NCBI GenBank assembly: GCA_947496705.1
Contig: CANMDW010000006.1
Span: forward strand, 1 to 64,000
Reading direction: 5' to 3'
Source of the DNA: an uncultured Aquimarina sp.
GTDB taxonomy: Bacteria > Bacteroidota > Bacteroidia > Flavobacteriales > Flavobacteriaceae
DNA: 64,000 nt
Under the pieces are notes generated by a model. It saw nothing but the letters and a program-made list of their open reading frames with translations. It made no database searches and was not told the origin of the DNA. Numbering within the stretch: position 1 is the first letter of the stretch; every line of letters starts with the position of its first letter. A program made the position numbers and the translations under genes. This document shows positions 52,624 through 62,200 of the stretch, piece by piece.

Positions 52624-52890
52624 TTATAATGCGTTTACTTTTTTTACCAAAGCTTTAGCAGTTTTTTCCAAATCCTCACGAATAGATTTAAAATGTTGCT
52701 TTGGGTTTTCCAGTTTACGTTCATTGGCTCTGGCCATAAATCCATCAAATGATGTTATAGCCTCGTCGATAATTGCTTCTCCCGTTTTATTGTCTTTATC
52801 AGGATTCTCCAATTCCCACACATAAACTTCTTCAATAATATCTCCTAATACATAGTTAATGTCTTTCTTAAGGTCTCTCTTATTTGCCAT
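52624..52890 (-). CDS. Small conserved helical protein
   Basis: An 88-residue cytoplasmic protein, helical and charged, seen widely in Flavobacteriaceae without assigned function. The opening KRDLKKDINYVLGDIIEEVYVWE and the C-terminal AKALVKKVNAL are conserved in this group. It is a single gene with its own promoter-like box (52908-52915) and shares a bidirectional terminator. Confidence 0.7.
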   Translation of the reverse strand: MANKRDLKKDINYVLGDIIEEVYVWELENPDKDNKTGEAIIDEAITSFDGFMARANERKLENPKQHFKSIREDLEKTAKALVKKVNAL

Positions 52891-52907
52891 ATCAAATTTA
52901 TTTTATG

Positions 52908-52915
52908 CAAAATTA
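52908..52915 (-). promoter_or_regulatory. Candidate promoter -7 box
   Basis: Minus-strand TAATTTTG fits TAnnTTTG and is 18 bases from the start codon at 52890. Confidence 0.45.
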
Positions 52916-52990
52916 GTGTTTTCAATGAAATATAGGGTAAATAATCAAAAGTCTTCAAATTAGAAAGAATTCTAATAAGAAGGAATATCG

Positions 52991-53458
52991 TTATACTGAC
53001 TCTCCTACTATCTCTTTCATTTTAGAAATTGCCTTATCTACATGTTTTGAGGCATTAAGGCTATTAAACTTAAGACATATGATCCCTTCTTTATCTATCA
53101 CATAGGTCTCTCGCCCGGGTAACAGTCCCAATAGCTCTGACTTTACCCCGAAAAGCTTTCTTATTTTCCCTTTAGGATCTGAAAGAAACACAAAAGGCAA
53201 TCGATATTTGTTTTTAAATCTTGTATGAGATTTCACACTGTCTGAACTAATTGCAATAACCTCGGCACCGAGTGTGGTAAAATCCAAATAACTATCCCTA
53301 AAATCACAGGCTTCTTTTGTACATCCTGGTGTAAAGTTTTTGGGATAGAAATACAGTACCAAAGGTTTTCTGCCAATGATGTTTTCACTTAAAAAATCGT
53401 GTCCTTTATCATCCTTAGCAGAAAATACAGGTACTTTATCACCAATTTCTAATGCCAT
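52991..53458 (-). CDS. bcp: Peroxiredoxin, BCP/PrxQ type
   Basis: A 155-residue thiol peroxidase that reduces hydrogen peroxide and organic peroxides. The peroxidatic Cys lies in KNFTPGCTKEACDF (about 46), with a second Cys five residues on, as in the E. coli Bcp pair. Later YVIDKEGIICLKFNS matches the family. It is the last gene of a three-gene unit; queD starts 13 bases upstream. The start at 53458 gives the normal N-terminus ALEIGDKVPVFSAKDD. Confidence 0.9.
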   Translation of the reverse strand: MALEIGDKVPVFSAKDDKGHDFLSENIIGRKPLVLYFYPKNFTPGCTKEACDFRDSYLDFTTLGAEVIAISSDSVKSHTRFKNKYRLPFVFLSDPKGKIRKLFGVKSELLGLLPGRETYVIDKEGIICLKFNSLNASKHVDKAISKMKEIVGESV

Positions 53459-53470
53459 ATGCCATCAATA

Positions 53471-53881
53471 TTATTCGCCTTTATAGATCACAAAATTTCG
53501 GGGAGTTTCATATAAGGTAACTTCAATATCAAATTTTGGAGCTATCTTTTTACGCAGTTTATTCCATATCACTACAGCAATGTTCTCTACGGTAGGATTT
53601 AAGGTGGTAAATTCTTTTACTTCTTCATTCAGGTTTTTATGATCCATATACTCTTCGACTTCAGTCTTAATATAGTCCTTTAGGATCTTAAGGTCTATGA
53701 GATATCCGGTTTCAGGATCAATTTCTCCAATCACCGCTACAATGAGTTCATAATTATGGCCATGATATTTAGGGTTACTGCATTTACCAAATACCTGAAA
53801 GTTTTTCTCATCGCTCCAATCTTGTCTATATAATCGATGCGCGGCATTGAAATGTGCTTTTCTACAGGCTTTGATCTTCAT
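53471..53881 (-). CDS. queD: 6-pyruvoyl-tetrahydropterin synthase / QueD family
   Basis: A 136-residue enzyme that converts 7,8-dihydroneopterin triphosphate to 6-carboxy-tetrahydropterin, the first specific step to queuosine and other 7-deazaguanines. Zinc ligands are His in HFNAAHRLYR (about 16) and HGHNYELIV (about 41-43). The downstream Glu in VTLYETPRNF and the pterin-binding LNPTVENIAVVIW region agree. Its start overlaps the idi stop by four bases (ATGA), so translation is coupled. Confidence 0.88.
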   Translation of the reverse strand: MKIKACRKAHFNAAHRLYRQDWSDEKNFQVFGKCSNPKYHGHNYELIVAVIGEIDPETGYLIDLKILKDYIKTEVEEYMDHKNLNEEVKEFTTLNPTVENIAVVIWNKLRKKIAPKFDIEVTLYETPRNFVIYKGE

Positions 53882-54396
53882 AAGGTGATGTGTGAATAAA
53901 ACTTATCAAAAATGATTTTAAACCATTCTGTATACAGCTCGGGTTGTTTAGAAATATCGTTTTTAACTTCTTCAATGGGCATCCATTTCCAGTCTGCAAC
54001 TTCTTCGGGATTGATCATAGGATCATCTTCATAGGTCCCCACCAATACATGGTCATATTCATGTTCTGTGAGCCCATTATCGAAAGGTGCTTTGTAAATA
54101 AATGAAACTGTATCCTTCAGCTTGGTGGTAAAGCCCATTTCTTCCTGTAACCTTCGGGTTCCTGCGGCTATATTACTTTCACCATCTCTTTGGTGGCTAC
54201 AGCAGGTATTGGTCCATAAACCTGGTGAATGATACTTATGTCGAGCTCTTTGTTGAAGCATTAATTCGTTCTTACTATTAATTACAAACACCGAAAAAGC
54301 CCTATGCAAGACAGCTTTTTGGTGCGCTTCTAATTTGGGCATTAACCCAATTTGCTCATCATTTTCATTCACTAAAATGACTTTTTCTTCTTCCAT
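53878..54396 (-). CDS. idi: Isopentenyl-diphosphate delta-isomerase, type 1
   Basis: A 172-residue Nudix-type enzyme that interconverts isopentenyl and dimethylallyl diphosphate for isoprenoid synthesis. The active-site Cys is in WTNTCCSHQRDGES (about 68) and the Nudix-like Glu in RRLQEEMGFT (about 90), with E in EEVADWKWMPIEEV (about 140). Length is standard. It is the first gene of a unit idi-queD-bcp; a TAnnTTTG box lies just upstream. Together with eboC it may serve isoprenoid needs of the cell. Confidence 0.92.
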   Translation of the reverse strand: MEEEKVILVNENDEQIGLMPKLEAHQKAVLHRAFSVFVINSKNELMLQQRARHKYHSPGLWTNTCCSHQRDGESNIAAGTRRLQEEMGFTTKLKDTVSFIYKAPFDNGLTEHEYDHVLVGTYEDDPMINPEEVADWKWMPIEEVKNDISKQPELYTEWFKIIFDKFYSHITL

Positions 54397-54409
54397 ATTT
54401 TTGCTGTAT

Positions 54410-54417
54410 CAAAATTA
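54410..54417 (-). promoter_or_regulatory. Candidate promoter -7 box for idi-queD-bcp
   Basis: Minus-strand TAATTTTG fits TAnnTTTG and is 14 bases upstream of the idi ATG, so the leader would be almost absent. Confidence 0.45.
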
Positions 54418-54545
54418 CAAAATCACCCTGGCAATTCATAATCTATAACCAGTATGACACGAAAATAGTATAAATAATCAAAAATAAAGCTGTATGGAGC
54501 ATTACCATACAGCTGATGTACTATTTTTTACAGAGACTATTCTAT

Positions 54546-54981
54546 CTATTGAATAATGATAAACTCACTACGTCGGTTTAATTGGTGCTCTTCTCTACTA
54601 CATGGCACTCCGTTATCACAATAGTTAATCAATTCTAATTCTCCATACCCTTTACTGGTAACCCTGTCTTTATCGATCCCTCCTTTTTCTACAATATACC
54701 TCATAGTACTATTGGTTCTTCTTTCACTTAACCTTCTATTGTACCAAATTAAAGCTCTGCTATTGGTATGTGATCTAATTTCTATCCTTTATATTGGGAT
54801 GCTGCTTCAGCACTTCTATATCTCTAGTTTGCAAGTTTTAGAAAGGTTTCCTGAGCATTAATATATTCATATCTATCATACTACAATTTTGCTTTTTCCA
54901 GCTTTTTTTGTTGAGAGAAAACTATATTGCTTTGAAAGGGCGCAGTAAAATAAATAAGAATTCATATAATAGTTTTACCAT
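54546..54981 (-). pseudogene. Collapsed OmpA-family gene (T9SS-linked)
   Basis: Minus-strand translation in shifting frames gives an N-terminal piece from 54981: MVKLLYEFLFILLRPF, then a frame change to SNIVFSQQKKKLEKAKL, a stop, YDRYEYINAQETFLKLAN. Then follow DIEVLKQHPNIK, a one-base insertion near 54786, and a clean OmpA C-terminal domain RSHTNSRALIWYNRRLSERR, GYGELELINYCDNGVPCSRE and LNRRSEF to a stop at 54546. Full-length members of this family are several hundred residues, so the middle is deleted. SprF-linked OmpA proteins normally follow porP/sprF, as here. Confidence 0.8.
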
Positions 54982-54997
54982 AGCATATTGAAGTGGT

Positions 54998-55954
54998 TTA
55001 AAAGAAACGTGGAGTCAACATTCTATTATATTTCTTAAAGAGCTCAAATCGTAGCATTACCTCATAACTTCCATCATTAAACTGTGTTTGCCCAAGTTCT
55101 GTAGTTTCTCTATCATAAGCAAAACCAACCATCATAGAATCCGATATCTGGAATCCTACCATTCCACTTACTGCTGCGCTCCATCGATAAGCAGCGCCTA
55201 CCGTCAATTTTTCATACAACAGGAAATTAGCAGATATATCCACCTGCAGAGGAGCGCCAAATACCAATTTACCTAATATAGCTGGTTTAAATTTCACATC
55301 ATCACTTAGATCAAAAGTATGACCACCAATCACATAGTAATTAATACGTTCTTCTGCCAAAAAACTAATTGCAGTACTATTACTATCGGTAGTGCTTTCA
55401 TCAAAGTGATCGGTTTCTAATAAATTTGGAGTACTTAAACCTACATAGAAACGATCTGTATGATAATAAATACCAACGCCTACATTAGGGCTAAACTTAT
55501 TGTCTATATTATTCTCAAATAAGGCATCATTTTCACTGAATTGTGTTAACCGTTGAAAATCTACATTCAGTAAATGACCTCCGGCTTTTAATCCAAAACT
55601 TAATCTTCCAAAATCTGAGGTTGGTATTGTATATGAAAAATCAATATCAAAATAAGTCTCATCGGTTGGGCCAATTTCATCATTAACTATCGATAACCCC
55701 AAACCAATACGCTCACTGGTTCCTATCGGGGTATTAAGCGTTAATGTCTGCGTTCTTGGTGCGCCATCAAGACCCACCCATTGACTCCGATGTAGTCCCA
55801 TAACACTAAGTACTCCCCTGCTACCAGCATATGCGGGATTAATACTTATTGTATTATACATGTATTGTGTATACTGAGCATCTTGTTGGGCATTTGTTTT
55901 GATCATTACGAGGCCAAAAATTGCCAGCACTATAAAGGTTCTAAGTTTATTCAT
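54998..55954 (-). CDS. PorP/SprF family type IX secretion system membrane protein
   Basis: A 318-residue outer-membrane protein of the PorP/SprF family, which helps deliver large adhesins (SprB type) through T9SS in gliding bacteria. After a signal peptide (FIVLAIFGLVMIKTNAQ) comes the hallmark DAQYTQYMYNTISINPAYAG, then IGLGLSIVNDEIGPTDETYF and a series of beta-strands to ELFKKYNRMLTPRFF. The protein looks intact. It is embedded between an adhesin remnant and an OmpA remnant, so its own client is lost locally and it may serve another adhesin or be drifting. Confidence 0.92.
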   Translation of the reverse strand: MNKLRTFIVLAIFGLVMIKTNAQQDAQYTQYMYNTISINPAYAGSRGVLSVMGLHRSQWVGLDGAPRTQTLTLNTPIGTSERIGLGLSIVNDEIGPTDETYFDIDFSYTIPTSDFGRLSFGLKAGGHLLNVDFQRLTQFSENDALFENNIDNKFSPNVGVGIYYHTDRFYVGLSTPNLLETDHFDESTTDSNSTAISFLAEERINYYVIGGHTFDLSDDVKFKPAILGKLVFGAPLQVDISANFLLYEKLTVGAAYRWSAAVSGMVGFQISDSMMVGFAYDRETTELGQTQFNDGSYEVMLRFELFKKYNRMLTPRFF

Positions 55955-55955
55955 T

Positions 55956-56294
55956 CTATATTAAGATTTGGGGTTGGGGAATAATAAATATATCATTTCG
56001 AAATATATTACTTGCTAATATTACTATGTGATTTATATTTACAACCTCTGATGAAGCAATATCAAAAGATATAGGAATATTACCTCCCTGCCAGGCAGAG
56101 AAATCAGTCCAATTCTCGTCATGAATAGTAGTGTATGTTTGTCCAAAAGATATATTCTTGCCAAGCAAAAATATTATTGAGAATAATAAAATCAATTTAC
56201 TCTTAAATGGAAACAAAACTATTTTATCAGCAATCGTTTTTTCTAAAATAGAATTGACTAACTTAGTTAGTAGAATTGGGGTAATTTTCTTCAT
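55956..56294 (-). pseudogene. N-terminal remnant of a large surface adhesin
   Basis: A 112-residue frame with a long T9SS-adhesin-like leader (SKLILLFSIIFLLGKNISFGQ) followed by TYTTIHDENWTDFSAWQGGNIP, the usual start of giant SprB-like proteins. It then ends abruptly after IVILASNIFRNDIFIIPQPQ, one base before the PorP/SprF start. Intact relatives are thousands of residues long with a C-terminal T9SS sorting domain. The fragment is therefore a deletion remnant, although it could still be translated. Confidence 0.7.
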
Positions 56295-56316
56295 ATGACG
56301 ATGTGTTTACAATTTT

Positions 56317-56354
56317 ATTTATGAGAATCTTAATCAGGGTTAATTCTCATAAAT
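56317..56354. other. Perfect 12-bp inverted repeat in the adhesin leader
   Basis: ATTTATGAGAAT and ATTCTCATAAAT are perfect arms around a 14-base loop, 23 bases upstream of the adhesin remnant's ATG. It could be a leader hairpin or a regulator site. The rest of the 579-bp gap 56295-56873 shows no gene. Confidence 0.55.
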
Positions 56355-56769
56355 CATTTATAAAAACTACACAAACACAATTAAATATTTTATGGTAAAA
56401 CCATAATTTTATATTTACGAAAATAAGAAATAAATTAAGATAATTAACATTTTATTGTACTTTTTGCCACTTATTTTATCGATGTAAATCATTTTTAATC
56501 GTTGAAATACGCATTGTAACCAAGGTTATTTTGTATTATTATAGAAAGAAATTACTCTTTTGTTGAACAGCTTTAGTCATATACAACACCAAAATTAAGG
56601 CATTTTTTTGGTAATGAACAGGATTAAAAAACACTTTTACATTCGCTCAATCTCAAAACTTTTTTTATGCTAGAGAGTATGTTTAAAAACCCTACCTCCT
56701 CTTTTCACACCAGGCTTTATAATATTCTTACATTGCATAGATCTTATTCCTCATTGTTTATTTTAGTAT

Positions 56770-56777
56770 TATATTTG
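56770..56777 (+). promoter_or_regulatory. Candidate promoter -7 box for prfC
   Basis: TATATTTG fits TAnnTTTG, about 100 bases upstream of the prfC ATG at 56874. No clear -33 element was identified. Confidence 0.4.
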
Positions 56778-56873
56778 CATCCTTAATTTATTATAGTAAA
56801 CAGAAAAGGTTATATAATTTGGAATCCGACATCCAATATTGTTAATGCGGGTAATAGAAATAATTGCAAATAC

Positions 56874-58460
56874 ATGAAATTTACAGACGAAATAGGACGT
56901 AGAAGAACCTTTGGGATCATTTCACACCCAGATGCCGGTAAAACTACATTAACAGAAAAACTATTATTATTTGGCGGCGCTATCCAGGAAGCTGGTGCTG
57001 TAAAATCAAATAAGATCAAGAAAGGAGCAACCAGTGATTTTATGGAAATTGAGCGTCAACGTGGGATATCGGTAGCTACTTCTGTACTGGCTTTTGAATA
57101 TAAAGATATTAAAATTAATATCCTGGATACTCCCGGGCATAAGGATTTTGCAGAAGATACTTTTAGAACACTTACCGCAGTAGATAGCGTAATTGTGGTT
57201 ATAGATGTAGCAAAAGGTGTCGAAGAACAAACAGAAAAGCTCGTTTCTGTATGCAGAATGCGTAATATACCTATGATCGTTTTTATCAATAAGCTGGATC
57301 GTGAAGGTAAAGATGCTTTTGAACTTCTGGATGAAATAGAACAAAAGTTGGGTCTAAAGGTTACGCCACTTAGTTTTCCTATCGGAATGGGTTATGATTT
57401 TAAGGGAATTTATAATATATGGGAGAAAAATATCAATCTTTTTAGCGGAGATAGCCGAAAAAACATCGAAGAAACTGTAAAAATTTCGGATTTATCGTCT
57501 CAGGAGTTAAACGATATTACTGGGGATAGTGCGGCAGAAACATTACGTGAAGAACTAGAATTAGTAGAAGGTATATATCCTAAATTTGATCCTGTAGCTT
57601 ATCAAAATGGAGATTTACAACCTGTTTTCTTTGGTTCGGCATTGAATAATTTTGGCGTGAGAGAATTGCTGGATTGTTTTATTACCATTGCTCCTCCTCC
57701 CAGACCTAAAGAAAGTGATATTCGCCTGGTTACCCCTGAAGAAAAAGATTTTACTGGATTTGTATTTAAGATCCATGCCAATATGGATCCAAAACATAGA
57801 GATCGCCTGGCTTTTGTAAAAATAGTGTCGGGAACCTTTGAAAGAAATGTACCATACCTACATACGAGACATAACAAAAAACTAAAATTCTCCAGTCCCA
57901 ATGCATTTTTTGCAGAGAAAAAGGAAATTGTAGATATCTCTTATCCTGGTGATATTGTTGGACTTCATGATACTGGAAATTTTAAAATCGGTGACACACT
58001 TACCAAAGGAGAAGTCTTACATTATAAAGGAATACCGAGTTTCTCTCCCGAACATTTTAGATATATCAACAACGCCGATCCTATGAAATCCAAACAATTG
58101 GCAAAAGGAATCGATCAATTGATGGATGAAGGTGTTGCTCAGCTTTTTACTCTGGAATTAAACGGCCGAAAAGTAATCGGTACTGTTGGTGCACTACAAT
58201 ATGAAGTGATTCAATATAGATTAGAACATGAATATGGTGCAAAATGTACCTATGAGAACTTAAATGTTCATAAAGCCTGTTGGGTAGATCCCGAAGATCC
58301 TGATAATGAGGAGTTCAAAGATTTTAAACGTGTAAAAAGTAAATTCCTGGCAAAGGATAAACAAGGGCAATTGGTGTTTTTTGCTGATTCTTCTTTTAGC
58401 TTGCAAATGACGCAGCAGAAATACCCATCTATCCGATTTCATTTCACATCAGAATATTAA
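56874..58460 (+). CDS. prfC: Peptide chain release factor 3
   Basis: A 528-residue GTPase that recycles RF1 and RF2 from the ribosome after termination. G1 motif is ISHPDAGKTTLTE (about 15), G3 is DTPGHKDFAED (about 83) and G4 is NKLDREGKD (about 139). The effector region RQRGISVATSV (about 60) and the downstream domains II/III typical of RF3 are present, with length in the normal range. It is a single-gene unit. Confidence 0.95.
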   Translation: MKFTDEIGRRRTFGIISHPDAGKTTLTEKLLLFGGAIQEAGAVKSNKIKKGATSDFMEIERQRGISVATSVLAFEYKDIKINILDTPGHKDFAEDTFRTLTAVDSVIVVIDVAKGVEEQTEKLVSVCRMRNIPMIVFINKLDREGKDAFELLDEIEQKLGLKVTPLSFPIGMGYDFKGIYNIWEKNINLFSGDSRKNIEETVKISDLSSQELNDITGDSAAETLREELELVEGIYPKFDPVAYQNGDLQPVFFGSALNNFGVRELLDCFITIAPPPRPKESDIRLVTPEEKDFTGFVFKIHANMDPKHRDRLAFVKIVSGTFERNVPYLHTRHNKKLKFSSPNAFFAEKKEIVDISYPGDIVGLHDTGNFKIGDTLTKGEVLHYKGIPSFSPEHFRYINNADPMKSKQLAKGIDQLMDEGVAQLFTLELNGRKVIGTVGALQYEVIQYRLEHEYGAKCTYENLNVHKACWVDPEDPDNEEFKDFKRVKSKFLAKDKQGQLVFFADSSFSLQMTQQKYPSIRFHFTSEY

Positions 58461-58671
58461 CCCTGAAAATTCACATTAATCAACTTTCCCTAGTAAACGA
58501 ATAAGATTTGCTAAGTTTTTCCATCCCTCAAAACTAAGTAACTCTAATTCGGGCCTACCTGTATCTGGTATAGGTAGGATTAACCGCAGTAAACAATGAT
58601 TTTTTCTAAAACCATGAATAATAGCGGTTAAAAAAACCTGTCTAGTAGTTACTTAATTTTATTCTTTTCAA

Positions 58672-58986
58672 TTATGCTTCGCCAGTTGGTCCAAAATTCA
58701 TAGGTATAGGCGGCTGTTCATAATCTTTAATCTCGCCGTGTGCCGCCTCAAATCTACTCACATTATCACCTAATGCTTTAAGCAATCTTTTGGCATGTTG
58801 CGGAGTCAGAATAATTCTGCTTTTCACCTTACTTTTGGGTCTGCCAGGCATAACATTTACAAAATCAATTACAAATTCTGAAACAGAATGATTAATAATC
58901 GCAAGATTACTGTATGTTCCATCAGCCACAGTTTCATCTAATTCTATATTTATCTGATTTTGCTTTTGATCTTTATTATCTGCCAT
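58672..58986 (-). CDS. DUF3467 family protein
   Basis: A 104-residue cytoplasmic protein of the DUF3467 family, widespread in Bacteroidota and without known role. The domain (about 18-90) shows YSNLAIINHSVSEFVIDF, then PKSKVKSRIILTPQHAKRLL. The C-terminal PPIPMNFGPTGEA is also conserved in relatives. It lies downstream of rpoC on the same strand, a frequent arrangement in this group, with a terminator and a repeat between them. Confidence 0.85.
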   Translation of the reverse strand: MADNKDQKQNQINIELDETVADGTYSNLAIINHSVSEFVIDFVNVMPGRPKSKVKSRIILTPQHAKRLLKALGDNVSRFEAAHGEIKDYEQPPIPMNFGPTGEA

Positions 58987-59112
58987 AAATTATTCTTTTA
59001 AATTCAAAAACCTAATCTCTATACAATTTTTCTTCATCTTATTACAAAAAAACACTCGATTTGACGGCTTTTGATAGTCGAAATCCTTACATTAATTCAC
59101 GTTAATCTAATG

Positions 59113-59174
59113 AACTTATCTTGACTTTTTCTATTTCCTAAAAAATGGTTAAAAACAAAAAGTCAAGATGAGTT
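59113..59174. repeat. MITE-like element, copy 3 (short)
   Basis: AACTTATCTTGACTTTT (59113-59129) and AAAAGTCAAGATGAGTT (59158-59174) are inverted with one mismatch around 28 bases. The termini match those at 28294-28440. It lies just behind the rpoC terminator on the rpoC strand. Confidence 0.75.
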
Positions 59175-59180
59175 ACTGTA

Positions 59181-59214
59181 AAAATAAAAAAGCCTGCCCA
59201 AATAAGGCAGGCTT
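59181..59214 (-). terminator. rpoC terminator
   Basis: AAGCCTGCC (59190-59198) and GGCAGGCTT (59206-59214) form a perfect 9-bp stem; on the minus strand it is followed by TTTTTTATTTTT. It lies eight bases past the rpoC stop. Confidence 0.9.
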
Positions 59215-59222
59215 TCTACTTA

Positions 59223-62200
59223 TTAATTAAAATTAACTTCCTGTCGTTGTTCCATTCGGTCTTCAAATTCTTCTTTGGAACCAACAATGATACTTTCGTA
59301 ATCCCTCATTCCTGTACCTGCCGGAATTCTATGTCCAACAATTACATTTTCCTTAAGACCTTCGAGAGTATCGACTTTACCACTTACAGCAGCTTCGTTT
59401 AATACTTTTGTTGTTTCCTGGAACGATGCTGCAGAAATAAATGATTTGGTCTGTAGCGAAGCTCTTGTAATACCTTGTAGTATTGGAGTTGCCGTAGCAG
59501 GAGAAACGTCTCGTGCTGTAACCAGGTTTTTATCATCTCTACGCAAAGCAGAATTTTCATCCCTCAATTCACGAGGAGAAATAATCTGTCCTGCTTTAAG
59601 GTTATCACTATCCCCGGCGTCTTCAACAACCTTCATTCCAAACATCTCATCATTCTCTTGTATGAAATCAGCCTTATGTACCAATTGATTTTCAAGGAAA
59701 ATAGTATCTCCCGGATCTTCGATCCTTACTTTACGCATCATCTGACGTACTACAACTTCAAAATGCTTATCATTAATCTTCACACCTTGTAGTCGGTATA
59801 CCTCTTGTACTTCATTAACCAAATATTGCTGTACTGCAGCAGGGCCTTTAATTTTTAATATATCTTCAGGAGTAGTAGATCCATCAGATAGCGGCATTCC
59901 AGCTCGCACATAATCATTTTCCTGAACAAGAATTTGATTAGAGAGCTTAACAAGATACTTTTTTATTTCTCCAATTCTGGATTCTACAATAATCTCTCTG
60001 TTACCACGTTTGATCTTTCCGAATGAAACTACACCATCTATCTCACTTACCACAGCAGGATTCGATGGGTTACGTGCTTCGAATAGTTCGGTTACTCTTG
60101 GAAGACCCCCGGTAATATCACCTGCTTTTGCAGATTTACGAGGAATCTTAACCAATATTTTACCTACTTTGATCTTATCATTATCATCTACCATTAAGTG
60201 AGCACCAACCGGAAGATTATAAGAACGCAATACTTCGTCTCCTTTGCCTAACACATGAAGTGTAGGTATCTTTTTCTTATCGCGAGACTCAGAAATTACC
60301 TTTTCCTGGAAACCTGTTTGTTCATCAATTTCTACCTGATAAGTAATCCCTTGTTCGATGTTTTCATACTTCACCTTACCAGCAAATTCTGAAATAATCA
60401 CTCCATTATATGGATCCCATTGACAAATTACCTGATCGGCTTCTAATTTATCTCCGTCCTGAATAAATAATTGTGACCCATAAGGAATTAAGTTCGTGCT
60501 CAAAACAATTTTGGTCTTAGTATCAATTATCTTAACTTCTGAAGTACGTGAAATTACTACATCAATTTCTTTACCATCTGCATCCTCTCCTTTCACGGTT
60601 TTAAGCTCTTCGATTTCTGCTTTACCGCCAAACCTAGATTTTAATTGATTTTCTTCAGAAATGTTACCCGCAATACCTCCCACATGGAATGTACGCAAAG
60701 TAAGCTGAGTACCTGGCTCACCAATAGACTGAGCTGCTACTACACCTACAGCTTCGCCACGTTGCACTGTTTTACCAGTAGCAAGGTTACGGCCATAACA
60801 TTTCACACAAATTCCTTTTTTGGCTTCACAAGTAAGCGCAGAACGAACCTCTACAGATTCTACAGGAGAGTTTTCAACATTTTTTGCAGTGACATCATCA
60901 ATTTCAACACCAGCTTCAACCAATATCTCTTGTGTTAATGGATTTATTACATCTACTAATGCCGTTCTACCAACAATTCTGTCACCAAGAGATTCTATTA
61001 TTTCTTCATTTTTCTTCAATGGTGTTACTTCTACACCGCGCAGTGTACCACAATCTTCTTCATTTACAATTACATCCTGAGCTACATCTACCAAACGACG
61101 TGTTAAGTACCCTGCATCTGCTGTTTTTAATGCAGTATCTGCAAGACCTTTACGAGCACCGTGTGTAGAGATAAAATATTCAAGAATTGAAAGCCCTTCT
61201 TTAAAGTTAGAAAGAATTGGGTTTTCAATAATTTCTCCGCCCGCAGAACTTGCTTTCTTGGGTTTAGCCATCAGTCCACGCATACCGGTTAACTGACGAA
61301 TCTGCTCTTTGGATCCCCTCGCACCAGAATCAAGCATCATATATACAGAGTTAAATCCTTGCTGATCCTCTCGAATACGCTTCATTGACAATTCTGTCAG
61401 TTCGGCATTAGTAGAAGTCCAGATATCAATAACCTGATTATAACGTTCATTATTAGTGATAAGCCCCATATTATAGTTTGCTACAATATTGTCGACCTGT
61501 GCATTTGCATCTGCAATCATGGTATGCTTCTCCTCGGGGATAATAATATCTCCCAAACTGAAGGATAACCCTCCCTGGAAAGCAAAATTATATCCTAGTT
61601 TCTTAATCTCATCCAGGAAAGCAGCCGTTTCGGGCACACTAGTTACCTTTAAAATATCACCAATAATATCTCTAAGTGATTTCTTAGTTAACACTTCATT
61701 GATATATCCCGCTTGTTCCGGAACTTTTTCATTAAATAATACTCTACCGGTAGTAGTTTCTATTATTTTGGATACCAACTCGCCTTCTTCATTAAAGTCT
61801 TTAGTACGTACCTTAATATTAGCGTTGATATGAAGCTTCTTCTCGTTGTATGCAATAGTTACCTCTTCTGGAGAATAGAAGGTTAAATCTTCCCCTTTTA
61901 TTTCTAACTCTGAAGTAGATCTACGAGACTTGGTCATATAATATAGACCCAATACCATATCCTGAGAAGGTACAGTTACCGGAGAACCATTAGCAGGATT
62001 CAGAATATTGTGTGATGCCAACATCAACAACTGGGCTTCTAGAATTGCCTCTGGCCCTAATGGTAAATGTACTGCCATCTGATCTCCATCAAAATCTGCA
62101 TTAAATGCCGTACATACCAATGGGTGCAACTGTATTGCTTTACCTTCGATAAGTTTAGGCTGAAATGCCTGAATACCCAATCGGTGAAGCGTAGGAGCAC

